Shown in pieces: positions 33,601-45,520 of a stretch of DNA of 64,000 nt. How positions within the stretch are numbered: the first letter of the stretch is position 1; every line of letters starts with the position of its first letter. Under the pieces are notes generated by a model, which had not been told where the DNA came from, did not search any database, and saw nothing but the letters and a program-made list of their open reading frames with translations. This DNA comes from Heracleum sosnowskyi (taxonomy: Eukaryota; Streptophyta; Magnoliopsida; Apiales; Apiaceae): NCBI GenBank assembly GCA_030848705.1, contig CM061244.1, forward strand, positions 110,443,111 through 110,507,110, given 5' to 3'. A program made the position numbers and the translations under genes.

Positions 33601-34860
33601 ATTGTCACATCTACCTAGATTAAAAAATTTAAAAGTAATTATCTTTATTAATGTTTTTATAATATATAGTTTTAGAAATTGCACATATATAAATCTATCT
33701 TATCTCGATTGAACGAATATCATTAGATATTATACAAATATTTGTTTCATTGCTATTAATTTACTAGATATTACTAGATTTTAAATATTTTAGATATTAA
33801 ATATTTATAATATTTATTGATATTACTAGATTTTTACCTTAATTTAGGTGTTGTATTTTATCCCTTTGTTTGGTTATTCAGTGATATCTATGGCTTCTTT
33901 ATTATTGAAAAAAATCTATTAACAAAAAAAAATTCAACTAATTTTTATATAATCAAAACATGTTAATGTTTATTTTCATTCTCAAATTTATTTTGTATAA
34001 TTTTTTGAAGCGATCAAATTTTTTTTATATAATTATGAGCCCTTTTGGCTAAACTTAAAATTGTTGTTTATGATTTAAAGTTACTTAAATTTACAAGTAA
34101 AAAGTAAAATTTTAAGTTAATATATCTGTTTGGGTAATTTTGTATTATGATAAACTAATGAGTTATTAAAATTGTAACAATTAAATTAAATTTGATAAAT
34201 AATGCATTTGAATGATGATATTAACTTTTATCAAATAAATACATTAAAATAAAATAAGTCATCCAAAAAAGTACCTCCTACCAACTTCTGATTTTAAACT
34301 GTTTTTTTAACTTTAAGTCATTTTCTAAGTTATTACACAAACAAAAAAAATTCAACTTAAATTAAAAAATTACTTTATGCCCCAAAAAATTTATTTCAAA
34401 ATCCAAAATTTTGGGTTTAAACATATTCTTTTAACATACATAATAAATCTTCATATTAAAGATAAAATGACTAAAAAAAAATTATATTTAAGTATTAAAA
34501 TTTTTATTATTACAAATAATTAGTATTTTTTTATCAATATAAATTTCCTTTTATATATATATGGCAATGGTATCGGTCCAAGAAAATAAAAAAATCAAAC
34601 TATATAAACAAAAGGAATATGTAAATACTTTATAATATTACCTACACAAATGCAAATTTTATATAATATATTTTATTTGATAATTTAAATAATTTTGTAA
34701 ATATTTATTTCACAATTTTTATTCTAATATTCTTTTTATTAACAAATATATTCTAATGCCGCTGATTTTATAGAATATTTTTATTTGATAATTTAAATAA
34801 TTTTGTAGATATTAATTTCATAATTTTTATTATAATATTCTTTTTCTTAACAAATATATT
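33601..34860. other. AT-rich non-coding tail of H2
   Basis: Homopolymer-rich AT sequence without frames. It ends in the 108-bp duplication that precedes the Helitron-like 3' hairpin. Confidence 0.5.
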
Positions 34861-35165
34861 CTAATACCGCTGCGAAGTGCGTCTTAGTAATCTAGTTAGT
34901 AATAAATATTAATAGATTACCTAAATAGCTCTGCTCCAGAAACCGAAATAAAAAATTAAATAAGTACCCAAAATCTACATATCCATATCACGTCATAAAT
35001 GGAAAAAAGACCATATCATCTCAATGTTTCTTCAACAGCTTCATCATTTCACTTGTCACTCTCACCCATTTTAGAATGTTATCCCTAAAAATCGAGCCCC
35101 ACATCTGTGCAGACCATGACCATTGTCTGCTTAATATTTAATGTACACCACGAACATCATTAAGT

Positions 35166-35694
35166 AGACCTGGCAATTCGTTCGTGTCGTGTACTTTCGT
35201 GTTTCGTGTACATGAATGCTAAACACAAAACCGACCCGTTTAGGTTCGTGTACATTTCGTGTCGTGTACCTTTCGTCGTGTACTTTTCGTGTCGTGTTTC
35301 GTGTAATTTTAAATAAAAATAAAAATAAAAATAATTAAATATTAAAATTTTCAATTAAATTTTTACAAATATGTATTAAAAATATGTGTTTACATCATAT
35401 TTACAGATAAAACTTTAAAATTATGTATAAACATGTAATAAATATTAATTTATCTAATGTAAATATTAAAATATCTAATATAAATATTAATATATAAATA
35501 TATATTTATTTATTTCGTTTACTTCGTGTCGTGTCGTGTACTCATAGGGTAAACACAAAACCGACACTAAATCTCGGTCGTGTACTTTCGTGTTCGTGTA
35601 CTTTCGTGTCGTGTACTGAAAATGCAAACATAAACGCTAAATTTTTCGTGTCGTTTCGTGTCGTTTTTCGTGTGTGTCATAAATTGCCGGGTCT
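35166..35694. mobile_element. MITE with 10-bp target duplication and CGTGT-rich ends
   Basis: Ends are AGACCTGGCAATT and AATTGCCGGGTCT, near-perfect inverted repeats of 13 bp. ATCATTAAGT flanks both sides (35156-35165 and 35695-35704), a 10-bp duplication typical of Mutator-like elements. Inside each end are many copies of CGTGT/TCGTGTCGTGTA in the same plus-strand sense, separated by a very AT-rich core. 529 bp, non-coding. Confidence 0.8.
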
Positions 35695-35980
35695 ATCATT
35701 AAGTAGAGGTATGCAGCTCTGTCAAAACACAAGCAACCTATAAACTAAGGGGGATGTATTCCATCCCGATTTTAAATTATGAATTTTTAGAATCACGGAC
35801 TACTTAATTTTGATTTTGAAAAGTTCTTTAAAACCTTGTATCTAGTTGTATTCAATTTGGATTTTAAAAAATACATAAGAATTTGATGGTATTCGAAAGT
35901 TCATGGATTTTTTCGGTCTAAAATGCACAGATTAAGAAAGAATCAAGTCCATAAACATACCACAAAATGAAGGCAGAGAG

Positions 35981-36517
35981 CAGTGTTCTAAAAGTCGGTG
36001 ATTAATCGGGATTAATCACCGATTAATCGTTAGACGGCGGGCCACCTAACTGATTAAGTGAAAATAGGTCAATTAATCGTTTTTTCATAAAAACGGTCAA
36101 AAATCGGCTCAATCAGTCAAAAATCGGATTAATCGGTCAAAAATCGGGTTAATTATTAAAAAATAGTTAAAATGAAAAAAAATAATAAAAAATTTAAAAG
36201 GTAGAAACTTGATTAAACAATAGGAAAAAATATTATTTTTTTACATATAATTATAATTTTAGATGCCTAAATCGTAAATTCTCTTAAGTTTTTCTCTTAA
36301 ATTGATCTCTAATTGAACACTTAAACCTTCAAAATTTTATTTATTACAATTATATAACAATTTTAACATATTTGCATAAATATATGACAATAACATATGT
36401 TTAGTTGAAATAACGAAACAATTTTATAATTGTATATAAAAATTATTATTAAATTTATTCCGATTAATTCATGAACGGTGCCTTCACAGTCTCCGATTCC
36501 CGCTTTTTACGACACTG
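35981..36517. mobile_element. hAT-type MITE
   Basis: The element starts CAGTGTTCTAAAAG and ends in the imperfect inverse (TTTTTACGACACTG). The 8-bp duplication GCAGAGAG lies at 35973-35980 and 36518-36525. CAGTG ends and 8-bp duplications are hAT features. The left interior repeats GTCAAAAATCGG three times and has several GATTAATCGG copies. 537 bp, non-coding. Confidence 0.88.
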
Positions 36518-37363
36518 GCAGAGAGTTGGAAAGATGAAAAGCTGAAATTTAGAAATATGAGCAGACAAATATGCGGAATTTATTAAAATAAATGCAACGG
36601 AGGGCACATGGGCTGATGTGGCGAGAAATTTGCTGATATGGGAGGGTGAGCAAAATTTGCTGACATGGAGGGCACGTGATCCAATTTATTTTATAATTAA
36701 GACTAGAATTTATAAAATACTTTTGTATTTGTCATATTTTGCTGTGCTTTTGGAGGAAAGGCGACTTATTGCCAACTCTTAGAGCATCTCCGATCTTTCT
36801 GTGCCCTGAGCTAAAAATGACAGCTCCAGTGTATATAGCCAACTTTATAAAAAATGACCACTCCAACCACGGATCACTGGTAGCTAAAATTATAGCTACG
36901 AAGAAATGCTTGGCTATATTTGTTGAAAACTTACAGATCTGTAGGGTGTTTCCACTTCATCTCCCGTTGTTTTCTTTCCCTCTCCCGCTCATTTCTTCTT
37001 CTTCTCCCGCCACTTTATTTGCAAGCACAAGTATGTATTTTCTATCTCCTCTGTTATTTATTTTTGTTTTAATTTGTGATTATTGTACAAATTGGGCTGT
37101 TGGAACATCTCAAAATCAAATCAATAAGGTGTTTTTCCTTGTATCAAATTTAATTATGGAGGCAGCACTACTTGTTTGATCATTTGTCTGAAAGAAATAT
37201 TCATTTCTTCTTGTTGTGTGTTGTGTTGTTGTGATTATCTCAAGGATACACAATTTCTTTTCGTTTTTAGTGTATTTTCTATTGGGTATTAAATTGAATA
37301 TTAATTGTGTAATTGATATCCTAAATTTAAATAAACTTGCAGGCAGTATTTGGATAATTAAAC

Positions 37364-40030
37364 ATGGAACATACTTTTGTTTCTTTGCTCAATGATGGTA
37401 CATATAACGAAAGTGATGACTTTTGTTACTCTCCACCACCCCCTTTATCCCAAGAGAATAGTCAGCAAGTGCCAAGCAAACCGAAAAAGGGACGATCAAA
37501 GAATTTTTTGATCGAAGATGATATGTTACTCTTATCCGGTTGGCTAAACATTAGCACAGACCCAATTCAAGGTAACAATCAGACACAAATGACATATTGG
37601 AATAGAATTTGGACTTATTTCCATGAAACATTCGTAAGTGATCGGACACCTACATCGTTGTGTTACCGGTGGTCTGCAATTAATACATCCGTAAGCAAGT
37701 TTATTGGTTTTTATAATCAAATAAGTAGAAGAAATCCAAGTGGCGCTACTGAGCAAAATAAGGTACCGATTTGCGTCATTATCAACTAAGTTACATGGAC
37801 ATTGTACACCCTCTTCAAATAAATTGGTTACGAACATTGTTTTTTTTTACTTCTTTGTTTAAAGTTTGTTATATTTGTTTACATAAGTAAATATTTGTTA
37901 GGACCAAGAGACTTGATTCATTGCTCAAAGTAGCTTTGCTGTTTGCATTGCCTATTTTATTTGGTATTTGCATTAATTGACACACAAAATCTTGGCCGAC
38001 ATAATCTTTGTTTCATCAGTGTACCTTAAACAACCCTATTCAGGTAACAATCTTGTGTTTATATTTAATCTTTTATGTTTTAAGAAACACCCTTCTTGTA
38101 AAGCTTCGTTTTTTATTTTATTTTTATAATTTGATTAAGTTTTTGATTGAGTTGAGGTCATAGCATTTGGAGTGTAGTTTTTGATTGAGTTGAGGTCATA
38201 GCATTTGGTAGCCCTTACCTCTGTAGATGGAATGTACAACAAAGTATGCCATTAGTCCTGTACTATTTTGTCACGAAAAATGATAGACATGCTGAAATAT
38301 AAAATGTATCAATGATAATCATCTGTTTCTCAGAATAGCGGGCCTTTAAATGCTGACCAATCGCCTGAGTCAAGTGTATTCGAATATTAATATGGCGAAA
38401 GCATGTGTAGCATCACTCGTGTCAACAAGTAGTTGATGGTGTTTGCTGTGAACAAAAATAAAATTGTAAAATATAGTAACGTAGTTCTGATGCTTATTTA
38501 CATATTTACGGTATCTTGGTAGTTATTCTATGTTAAGCATATGAATGATTTCAAAGATTAATGATTTTACACTTGCCTGTGTTGATAATTATCTATCTAC
38601 CCCTTCCTTGGTAATACATTTGGAACCTTCTGTTCTATAATCTAGAGTTTATGTTTGTTTGGTTGTTGTACTTACAACAAGTTATGGATTCTTTTTTAGG
38701 ACGTACTTGGCATGACAATCAAGTTAGATCACTGATTTAAACTAATAAAACCAAACAATATAATTTCTCCAAGTTTATTTATAATTCATGATATTGAATT
38801 AAAGGAAAGTATCTTATTCTTGAGAGCCCAATCTGAAGTATTATAAACTAAGGCTACAAGAAGTCTTATGCAGATTGGCCATTATTCCATTGATAAACAT
38901 TTACTAAACCAGAAGGTAAGTGCAGTGAACCTGCAGGGCTAGTGGCAACTATAGTGCTTAAATTTAACCTTCAGGTCATGATTGTGGCCACATTGTGATA
39001 GACAAAATTGATCATATCAAAGTAAATTAATCTCTGGTTTTTAAACACAAATGATTATCATGGGCATTTTTGTCTAGTTAGAATCTTGGGCATTTTTGTC
39101 TAGTTAGAATCTTGGGCATGTTCTGAATAACCTAGTCTGTAATCTGTATATTACCAAAAAAGATAAACAACTTGTAACTGTAAGTTGTGAATTTAGGGTC
39201 TGGGGCAGACAGGAATAGGTAGAAACTGGAATAATAGTTTGTGTATGCGCGCACCAACCAGTAATAGCAGACAGGATTAGGTAGAAACTGAATTTATCAT
39301 CGACTTGCCTAATGTCTGTTGCGTAGCCTAATTTGATTTAAAAAATTTGATGCACGTATTTATTATAACAATTGTCTGTTGCTTTGCCTTATAAATAAAT
39401 AATACCCTCTGCATATTCCCTTCTTGTAATGGCAGATTGCAACTGCAATGAAGCTATACGAGGATATAACGAAAGACAAATTCCCTTTCATACAACATTG
39501 GAATGAGATGCGTCATTCACCAAAATACGCAGCTACTTTGGAGAAAAAAAGCAAGACAAATTTGAAGGAGAATCAACCGTGTCTTCACCATCAGTTGAGA
39601 GTCCCTTTTCTGACAACTAGGGGGTAGAATCAGAAGGAATGGAACGTCCGATAGGAAGAAAAGCTGCTAAGAAAATGAAAAGGACTGCTTATGAAGCATC
39701 TGAAGGGGAAATCTTGGAAATTCTTAAATCAATGCAGAAAGATGCTATGGCTGTTGCATCTTCACGAAGTGAATCAATTAAAATGAGCTTGCAGCTGCAA
39801 AAGGAAATGATGTAAATGCAAAAAGAGGAGCAGGAAAGGCAGACAGAATTGATGCATGTACAAAAGGAAAAGTTGCAACTTCGCTTAGCAAAGGAGGAGC
39901 GTGAAAGACAAAAGGAGGAGCGGGAAATTATGAAGCCTCTATTATGGCCATGGATACTAGTAAAATGTTGCCGGATCAAGCAAAATATTATAATGCATTG
40001 AAAGCTACAATCCTGAAAAACATGTCGTAG
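37364..40030 (+). pseudogene. Harbinger ORF1 (Myb/trihelix-like DNA-binding protein), broken
   Basis: Exon 1 (37364-37762) starts MEHTFVSLLNDGTY and holds a tryptophan-spaced helical domain (EDDMLLLSGWLNI, YWNRIWTYFHETF, LCYRWSAINTSVSKF). A GT-AG intron, 37763-39435, keeps phase into exon 2 (IATAMKLYEDITKDKFPF). Exon 2 then has a frameshift near 39550-39575, a TAG near 39619 and a TAA near 39812, beyond which GRKAAKKMKRTAYEASEGE and a Gln/Glu/Lys coiled coil follow, with a last shift near 39930. ORF1 of Harbinger helps the nuclease bind transposon ends; this copy cannot give a full protein. Confidence 0.85.
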
Positions 40031-40257
40031 TTTATTTTCTGTACTTGACTTATTTTTTCTTATTATGTGATCGGCTTCAATTTACTTATGTTATTTATCG
40101 AAGCTGCTTGGTATTTAGAATCAAAATACATAGAAAATCAAATTGCGTAACACATATAAAAATAAATTACATAACAATTAAGAACAGGAAAACTACATCA
40201 CAAATATAAAAGCAAATCACGTCCCAAATATAAACGAAAGTACATAACAACAAAAGT

Positions 40258-41586
40258 TTAATTCATGTCACCACCATGGATCTCCCAAAGATGCTCTACA
40301 AGGTCATTTTGTAACTGAATATGAACTTGTTTGTCTCGAATTTTTTGATGCACCTGTATGAATTCTCTTAGATTATTCGAATGATTGCGCATCGGAGTAA
40401 CAATTGGTATTGCAACATCTGTATCAAAATGTTCATCTTCGATAAGTAATTCTCTTTCATCTTCGATGATCATGTTGTGCAAGATTATACAAGCTGTCAT
40501 AATATATTTCATTGTTTCGACATCCCAAAAACGTGATGGACCCCGAACCATTGCAAATCGAGATTGCAAAACTCCAAATGCTCTTTCCACATCTTTTCTA
40601 ACATATTCTTGTGCCATTGCAAAATATTTTCTTTTGTTACTTTGTTGTTTTGGAATAGTTTTTAAAAATGTTGGCCAAGATGGATATATACCGTCAGCAA
40701 GATAATAGCCCATGTTATATTCATTCCCGTTGATAGTAAACTTCACTTCAGGTCCACGACCTTCTGCCAAGTCTTCAAATAGATGAGATCGATCTAGTAC
40801 ATTGATGTCATTTAATGATCCCGGTAGCCCAAAAAAAGAATGCCAAATCCATAAGTCTTTTGAAGCTATGGCTTCTAATATTATAGTGGGTTCATGAACA
40901 TGACCTGTATACATACATTGCCAAGCAGTTGGACAATTTTTCCATTTCCAGTGCATGCAGTCGATACTACCCAACATTCCAGGAAAGCCTCGTTGCTCAT
41001 TCTCTGCCAATAATCTAGCCACATCTTCATTATTTGGTCGTCTCAAATATTCTACTCCAAATATTTTGACAATTGCTTTAACAAATCTTTTTAGACTCTC
41101 TATTGTTGTACTCTCACCAATACGTACGTAATCATCAACAACATCAGCTACAGTACCATATGCAAGCATCCTAAGTGCAGCTGTCATTTTTTGAAGTGAT
41201 GATAATCCACGAACTCCCACGACATCAGTTCGTTGAGTAAAGTAGTAATCATGAGTTACAACTGCTTCTTCGATTCACAAAAATAATGATTTACGCATTC
41301 GAAATCTTCGACAAAATCGTGTTTCCGTGTATGTAGGTGTATTAGAAAAATAATCATGATACAGTCTATTATGACTTTCTCTGTTGCGATTAATGACACG
41401 GTGATTAACTACAGAACCACCATGATTTGAAATAGAATTCTCTCTTTGACGTCGATGATGAAGGTATACAGCAACCATTCTCATTCTTGCTTCATGCTCT
41501 TCTTCTTCGGCTTGCATAATATCAAGAATCATTAGTGTGGTGTTGTCCATTGAAATTGAGTAATGAAGTGTATTGAAATATTTCAA
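40258..41586 (-). pseudogene. Harbinger transposase (DDE nuclease), one internal stop
   Basis: The likely start is the Met of MDNTTLMILDIMQAEEEE at about 41550. The helix-turn-helix-like part (RRFRMRKSLFL) is cut by a TGA at 41275-41277, after which the same phase continues to 40258. Catalytic residues are in GSIDCMHW, LADGIYPSW and VERAFGVLQ, the D, D and E of the DDE_Tnp_4 family. LHNMIIEDE is the usual C-terminal signature. A CGA-to-TGA change is the likely cause of the stop; otherwise I see no lesion. Confidence 0.92.
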
Positions 41587-42202
41587 GTTTGTAGTTCGTG
41601 CAGTTCACATTTTTGTTATCTATTTATAGTAGGAAGTTCAGATGGAGTGCAAAGCTAGGAAATCAAAATTATTGCAATTGTTGTGGCCCAGTTCTGAATG
41701 TTGCAAGTGCACTTTCACATCAACTACAAAAAAAGTAAAGCTGCTCATTCTGCAATTTTTTGAAAAGAGTAAAAACGTACTGTCATGTCAAATTTAAATA
41801 AAGCTGCAAAATTGATATCTCAAGGATACACAATTTCTTTACGTTATTAGTGTGTTTTCTATTGTGTATTAAATTTCATGTACAATAATTTCATATTTTT
41901 TAATTTAAAATTTTAAGATATTTGACCACAATTTAAGATCAATTCATAAATATTAAATTTAAAGTTTAATTTTATTTAAAAAGTATGGTTTACAATTATA
42001 ATATATTATTTCAAAATATAGCCAACCATTATAACCAATCCCATTGGAGCACAATACCTTACAGATTCAACAAATTTTAGTCAATCATTATTTTATATTA
42101 TTTTAACCAACCCCATTGGAGATGCTCTTATGGTTTCTTTGGCAATTTAATAAATTCATTATTTTTATTTGCATTATGTGTTTTAATTCCGGACAACATA
42201 TA

Positions 42203-42890
42203 AAAACATTATTAAATTCCCCAAGTCTCTTCCTTTTTGTAAAAGGTCGCCGCCCCTTCCCCCTTTCCCTTTTCTTCTTTAACGTGATCGGTGGGGGCTT
42301 CAATCGATTTATCTCCGGTGAAAAGCCCCAATCCTTTTCTTTTTTTAATTTATTTTTTAATAATCTTCTTTTTTGGGTAAGATTTTATACTCATTTAGTT
42401 TGTTTTGGTTTATTTTTTTTAGATCTAAATCTTTGCAACTTTCGGTTTTCTTTCTTCTTCGATTCAAGCGGGGTTTATTGAATTCGAGAGTGAATCGATT
42501 ATCTCTTATTGTGTGTTCGTTTTCAGATCTAAGATCTTTTCATTTGGATTTTAAGTTTGCAATTTCAGTATTGTTTTTCTCTCCATGTTGAATAGGTGTT
42601 GTTTTCTCACCTTTGTTGTGAGTGCTGGTTTGGTTTTGATTTAGTGATAAAAGTTTGTATGGAATTGCAATCATGGTCGATAGCTCAAACAAGTTACGAT
42701 TAAGCGAGTGAAGTGAGTAAAGCGGGTATATGTAAATGCATCATCTTCAACAAATTGCTAGACTATCTCTTCAGGAGGATAGACAATTGTTTCAATTTTA
42801 TGTTTGTACGACTCCACTATCTTTGTAGATGCCGTATGGCTTTTTATTAATGAATTGATTCTATTATTCTTCAAAAAAAAAAAAAAAAAA
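42203..42890 (+). mobile_element. Poly(A) retroposon (LINE-derived or processed copy)
   Basis: An 18-A tail (42873-42890) and a 15-bp imperfect target duplication, TCCGGACAACATATA (42188-42202) and TCCAGACAACATATA (42891-42905), show insertion by target-primed reverse transcription. The body is pyrimidine-rich at the left and has a LINE-like 3' end (GCTTTTTATTAATGAATT). No RT frame and no pol III promoter boxes are visible, so a truncated LINE or a retrocopied transcript are both possible. Confidence 0.75.
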
Positions 42891-42905
42891 TCCAGACAAC
42901 ATATA

Positions 42906-44213
42906 TTCTCCGCCATGAATTACTCAACTTCATGCTTGTCCCATGTCAACTCAGCTTCCTTTCTGGGCAATGAATCAGGTTAAGAATACAAAATTTTGCA
43001 CTATGCTTTAAATAATTAAAAAAAATAAAAACTTGCACTGTGTTAAACCTGACGGTTTTCTATATTACTGTTTTCTCTTTTACAATCACTATTTTGTTAA
43101 TTTGGCAGATATGTGTGCAGAGAGAATACGTGGTCTGGTTGTTCGTAGGTCTCAGTTTCCTTAAAATAGTTGTTCTTGTGAATATTTGCGGATATGACAG
43201 TCATCCTGGTGTTTCGCAAAGAGTTCGTTCTGCCGCTGGTAATTTGGTTGTTAAATTCATATATTTGTATTAAGCGGTCTTTTAACATTTTGCACTTCAA
43301 CACAAGAATGTACTAAGCAGTCTCCCGTATTTTAGATTTTTTCTGGAATTCATATGAAATAAAGGTGACTTACTGCCAACGGTTTATAATTTCTTTGTTC
43401 ATTATACAACTTTAAAAAAAAGTGGATTTAGTACTAACTTGTGCTCTGTTTTCCTCGACCCTATATTCCCTATGTGTGTTATCTATACTTCGTCTCGCAC
43501 CCTTATGATTCATTATTTCAGCGGGACACTTAAAAAGAGATAACAAGTTGTTGAGTCCCGACTTGTAAAAGATAAAGGCTGCGCAAGAGTTGCACAAGGG
43601 CATTGAACATCGCAAGAACCAAGAAGTGCAACAAGAACAATCAAGTACACCCTATTAAGGCAAATCCTTCAAGGTCAATCAACTGTGATAGCAATAAACT
43701 GGTCTCCATTCACAACAGTAAACATAAAATGAAATCAAGTCCATGTTGATGTAGGTGAGATTTCGATTAAGCTATCAAATTAGTGACAACTATACATAAT
43801 GGAATTAAATTCCTCAAAAATAATTTGGGGGGTTGAGCCTCGGGAGTGAACTAAATTCAGTCTGCTTGAAACTTAGACATGCCGCAGGCCACAGACAAAA
43901 GCATTCCCAATTTCAGTAAATGTCAAAATGCTAGGTACCAACTACTAGGCTAACATTACTCCAGGCATAACAATATAAACATTACATGACCACTATCATC
44001 AACCACAAATAGTGAAACACTTGCCAACCACATAGCAAACACCAGCTTGGTATATTACAATACCACAATTTCCAGACACTTTCAACAGAAACAGAAAGTT
44101 GGATAGGGTACTAAAGGCGGTGCGAATGAGTCATGTGTGCAGCCGCAGGCAGGTGATTGAACAAAATTTTTAACAAGCAAGATTTGATTGACACAGATTC
44201 TATGCGCCACACG
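42906..44213. other. Unassigned stretch
   Basis: Mixed-composition sequence with short frames only. 43110-43240 and 43500-43640 look more exon-like (higher GC, splice-like CAG/GT edges) but I recognise no family in any frame. They may be gene remnants. Confidence 0.3.
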
Positions 44214-45241
44214 GAATTTTAAACAAATCCCACGAAAAATTCCGCACTACACAAATCAAATTAAAAGCAATTCATAACAATAACTGAATGGCAGTTATAA
44301 AGAAATTTGATGAATCCAAACATGTCAAAAGATCTTGAAAAGAAGATATGCATCACATTGTTGCTTCTTGGATGGTGATTAAAACGATAAACATGTATAT
44401 TTCTTTTCATGAATGAAAGTGTCTAACAAGGTACATATACCTTACATGGATTCTAGGCCAGACCCTATATTTTCATAAAAACAAATACCCTGGTGAAACT
44501 CTAACGTAAAGTAACTGTGATCATAGAACAATTACACAATATTTCACCAAAGATAGAGCACGAAATCTAGCTACGATCTGCAGTGAATGCAGAAGTTTGC
44601 AAAGCTTCATGTAAATGATGTAAAATCTGAAACTTCTTTAATAAAAATTTCATCATAACCGATCTAACTTAGCCAAGTTTATGTGGAATCAAAACAAGTT
44701 TGTGTCGTAAATTGCATAACTAGTTTTCTAATCAACTTAAAAGCATATCCATTATTTCAAGGATAGATCAGAAAAGGGGGCATTGCAAAAAAGCAAAGGT
44801 AATAAAGGGACAAATAAACAAATACAAAAAAAATCAAGTCTTGTAAACCCAACTTTAAGGGAACAAACAAACAAATAAATTGAAAACATTATATCAAAAA
44901 AGAGTTTCAAGATTTGTAGACCCAAATCGACAAACTTTAAGGGAACCCAAAAGCACACAGAAAAAAAAAAAACTAAGAATGACAAAGAGATCATAGCAAC
45001 CAGTAATCGATTACGGGTGTTTACCCCAAAAGGCAGATTACATAAAACAGACAATTTCAAGAAAATATCCATACATGATAAATTCAAATCATTACACAGA
45101 TCATAAATCAATATTCATTAAACCATTACACATAGCAGGTAGGATCATAAACTATCATCCTCAGATACAAGATAGCTAATTAATAAATTAGAGTCAAGTA
45201 ATATTAGATAATACAACATGACCAAGGCGAGTTAGTTTTAT
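44214..45241 (-). other. 3' flank of small gene, also present in the duplicate
   Basis: Non-coding on both strands as far as I can see. Its first ~600 bp recur at 46662-47290 with a few changes, so it belongs to the duplicated segment. It would include the 3' untranslated region of the small minus-strand gene. Confidence 0.5.
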
Positions 45242-45520
45242 TCAATTTTTGGGTGGAGGTGGTGCTACTTGAGATTGAACAAGGGGATCAGACTTAACTC
45301 TTAGGCCACATATAATCCAAAACCCAGAGCCCACAGTTCCATAAATTGCCATGCTCAACAATCGATCCGCTGTCCTGTTTTCATCCAAATACTGAAAACA
45401 TAAAAAAAAAAGAGGGTGTTTTTAGACCAGGTATATTTTAATTATGCGCAGATAAACATAGTAAACAGATCACGATTTTACCTGCACTACTCGCTTACAG
45501 CCTCTCCAGATGCTCAACAT
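45242..45520 (-). CDS. Two-exon gene for a 62-residue single-span protein
   Basis: Exon 1 is 45482-45520 (starts MLSIWRGCKRVVQ) and exon 2 is 45242-45391 (starts YLDENRTADRLLSMAIYGTV, ends in QVAPPPPKN before TGA). The 90-bp intron, 45392-45481, has GTAAAA and TTTTCAG borders and keeps phase. The N-terminus is short, basic and amphipathic, followed by one hydrophobic stretch (YGTVGSGFWIICGL). Upstream on the same strand are a GA-rich leader, two TGGGCC boxes and an AACCCTAG box, a combination common in nuclear genes for mitochondrial and ribosomal proteins. A small mitochondrial membrane protein would fit, but I do not recognise the family. It is the best host-gene candidate in the window. 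Confidence 0.6.

Larger units (their letters stand above)
30459..34895 (+). mobile_element. Helitron-like unit H2 carrying tandem array and RPA fragment
   Basis: The right end shows a hairpin remnant (34866-34882) and CTAG at 34892-34895 before T, resembling the H1 end. The left end abuts the H1 end and has an AATAAAGGAGAAGACGGGG segment followed by CTCTAGAATCGCTC, matching the region just inside the H1 start; a clean TC is missing, so the left limit is uncertain. Inside are a 2-kb tandem array and a fragment of an RPA-like gene in the same orientation. RPA-like genes are a known cargo of plant Helitrons. No Rep/helicase is seen, so it would be non-autonomous. A 108-bp duplication precedes the 3' end (about 34650-34870). 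Confidence 0.6.
36782..42127. mobile_element. PIF/Harbinger transposon, complete ends
   Basis: 5,346 bp bounded by perfect 10-bp inverted repeats GAGCATCTCC/GGAGATGCTC and flanked by TTA on both sides (36779-36781 and 42128-42130). It encodes the two expected proteins in convergent orientation: a Myb/trihelix-like ORF1 on plus and a DDE nuclease on minus. Both are damaged, ORF1 more heavily. Sub-terminal CCATTGGAG text recurs at 42042-42050 and 42112-42121. Confidence 0.95.

Noticed and set aside
43110..43640. Possible exons of a host gene
   Set aside because: Some splice-like edges and higher GC, but no frame shows a recognisable protein and no consistent gene model could be built.
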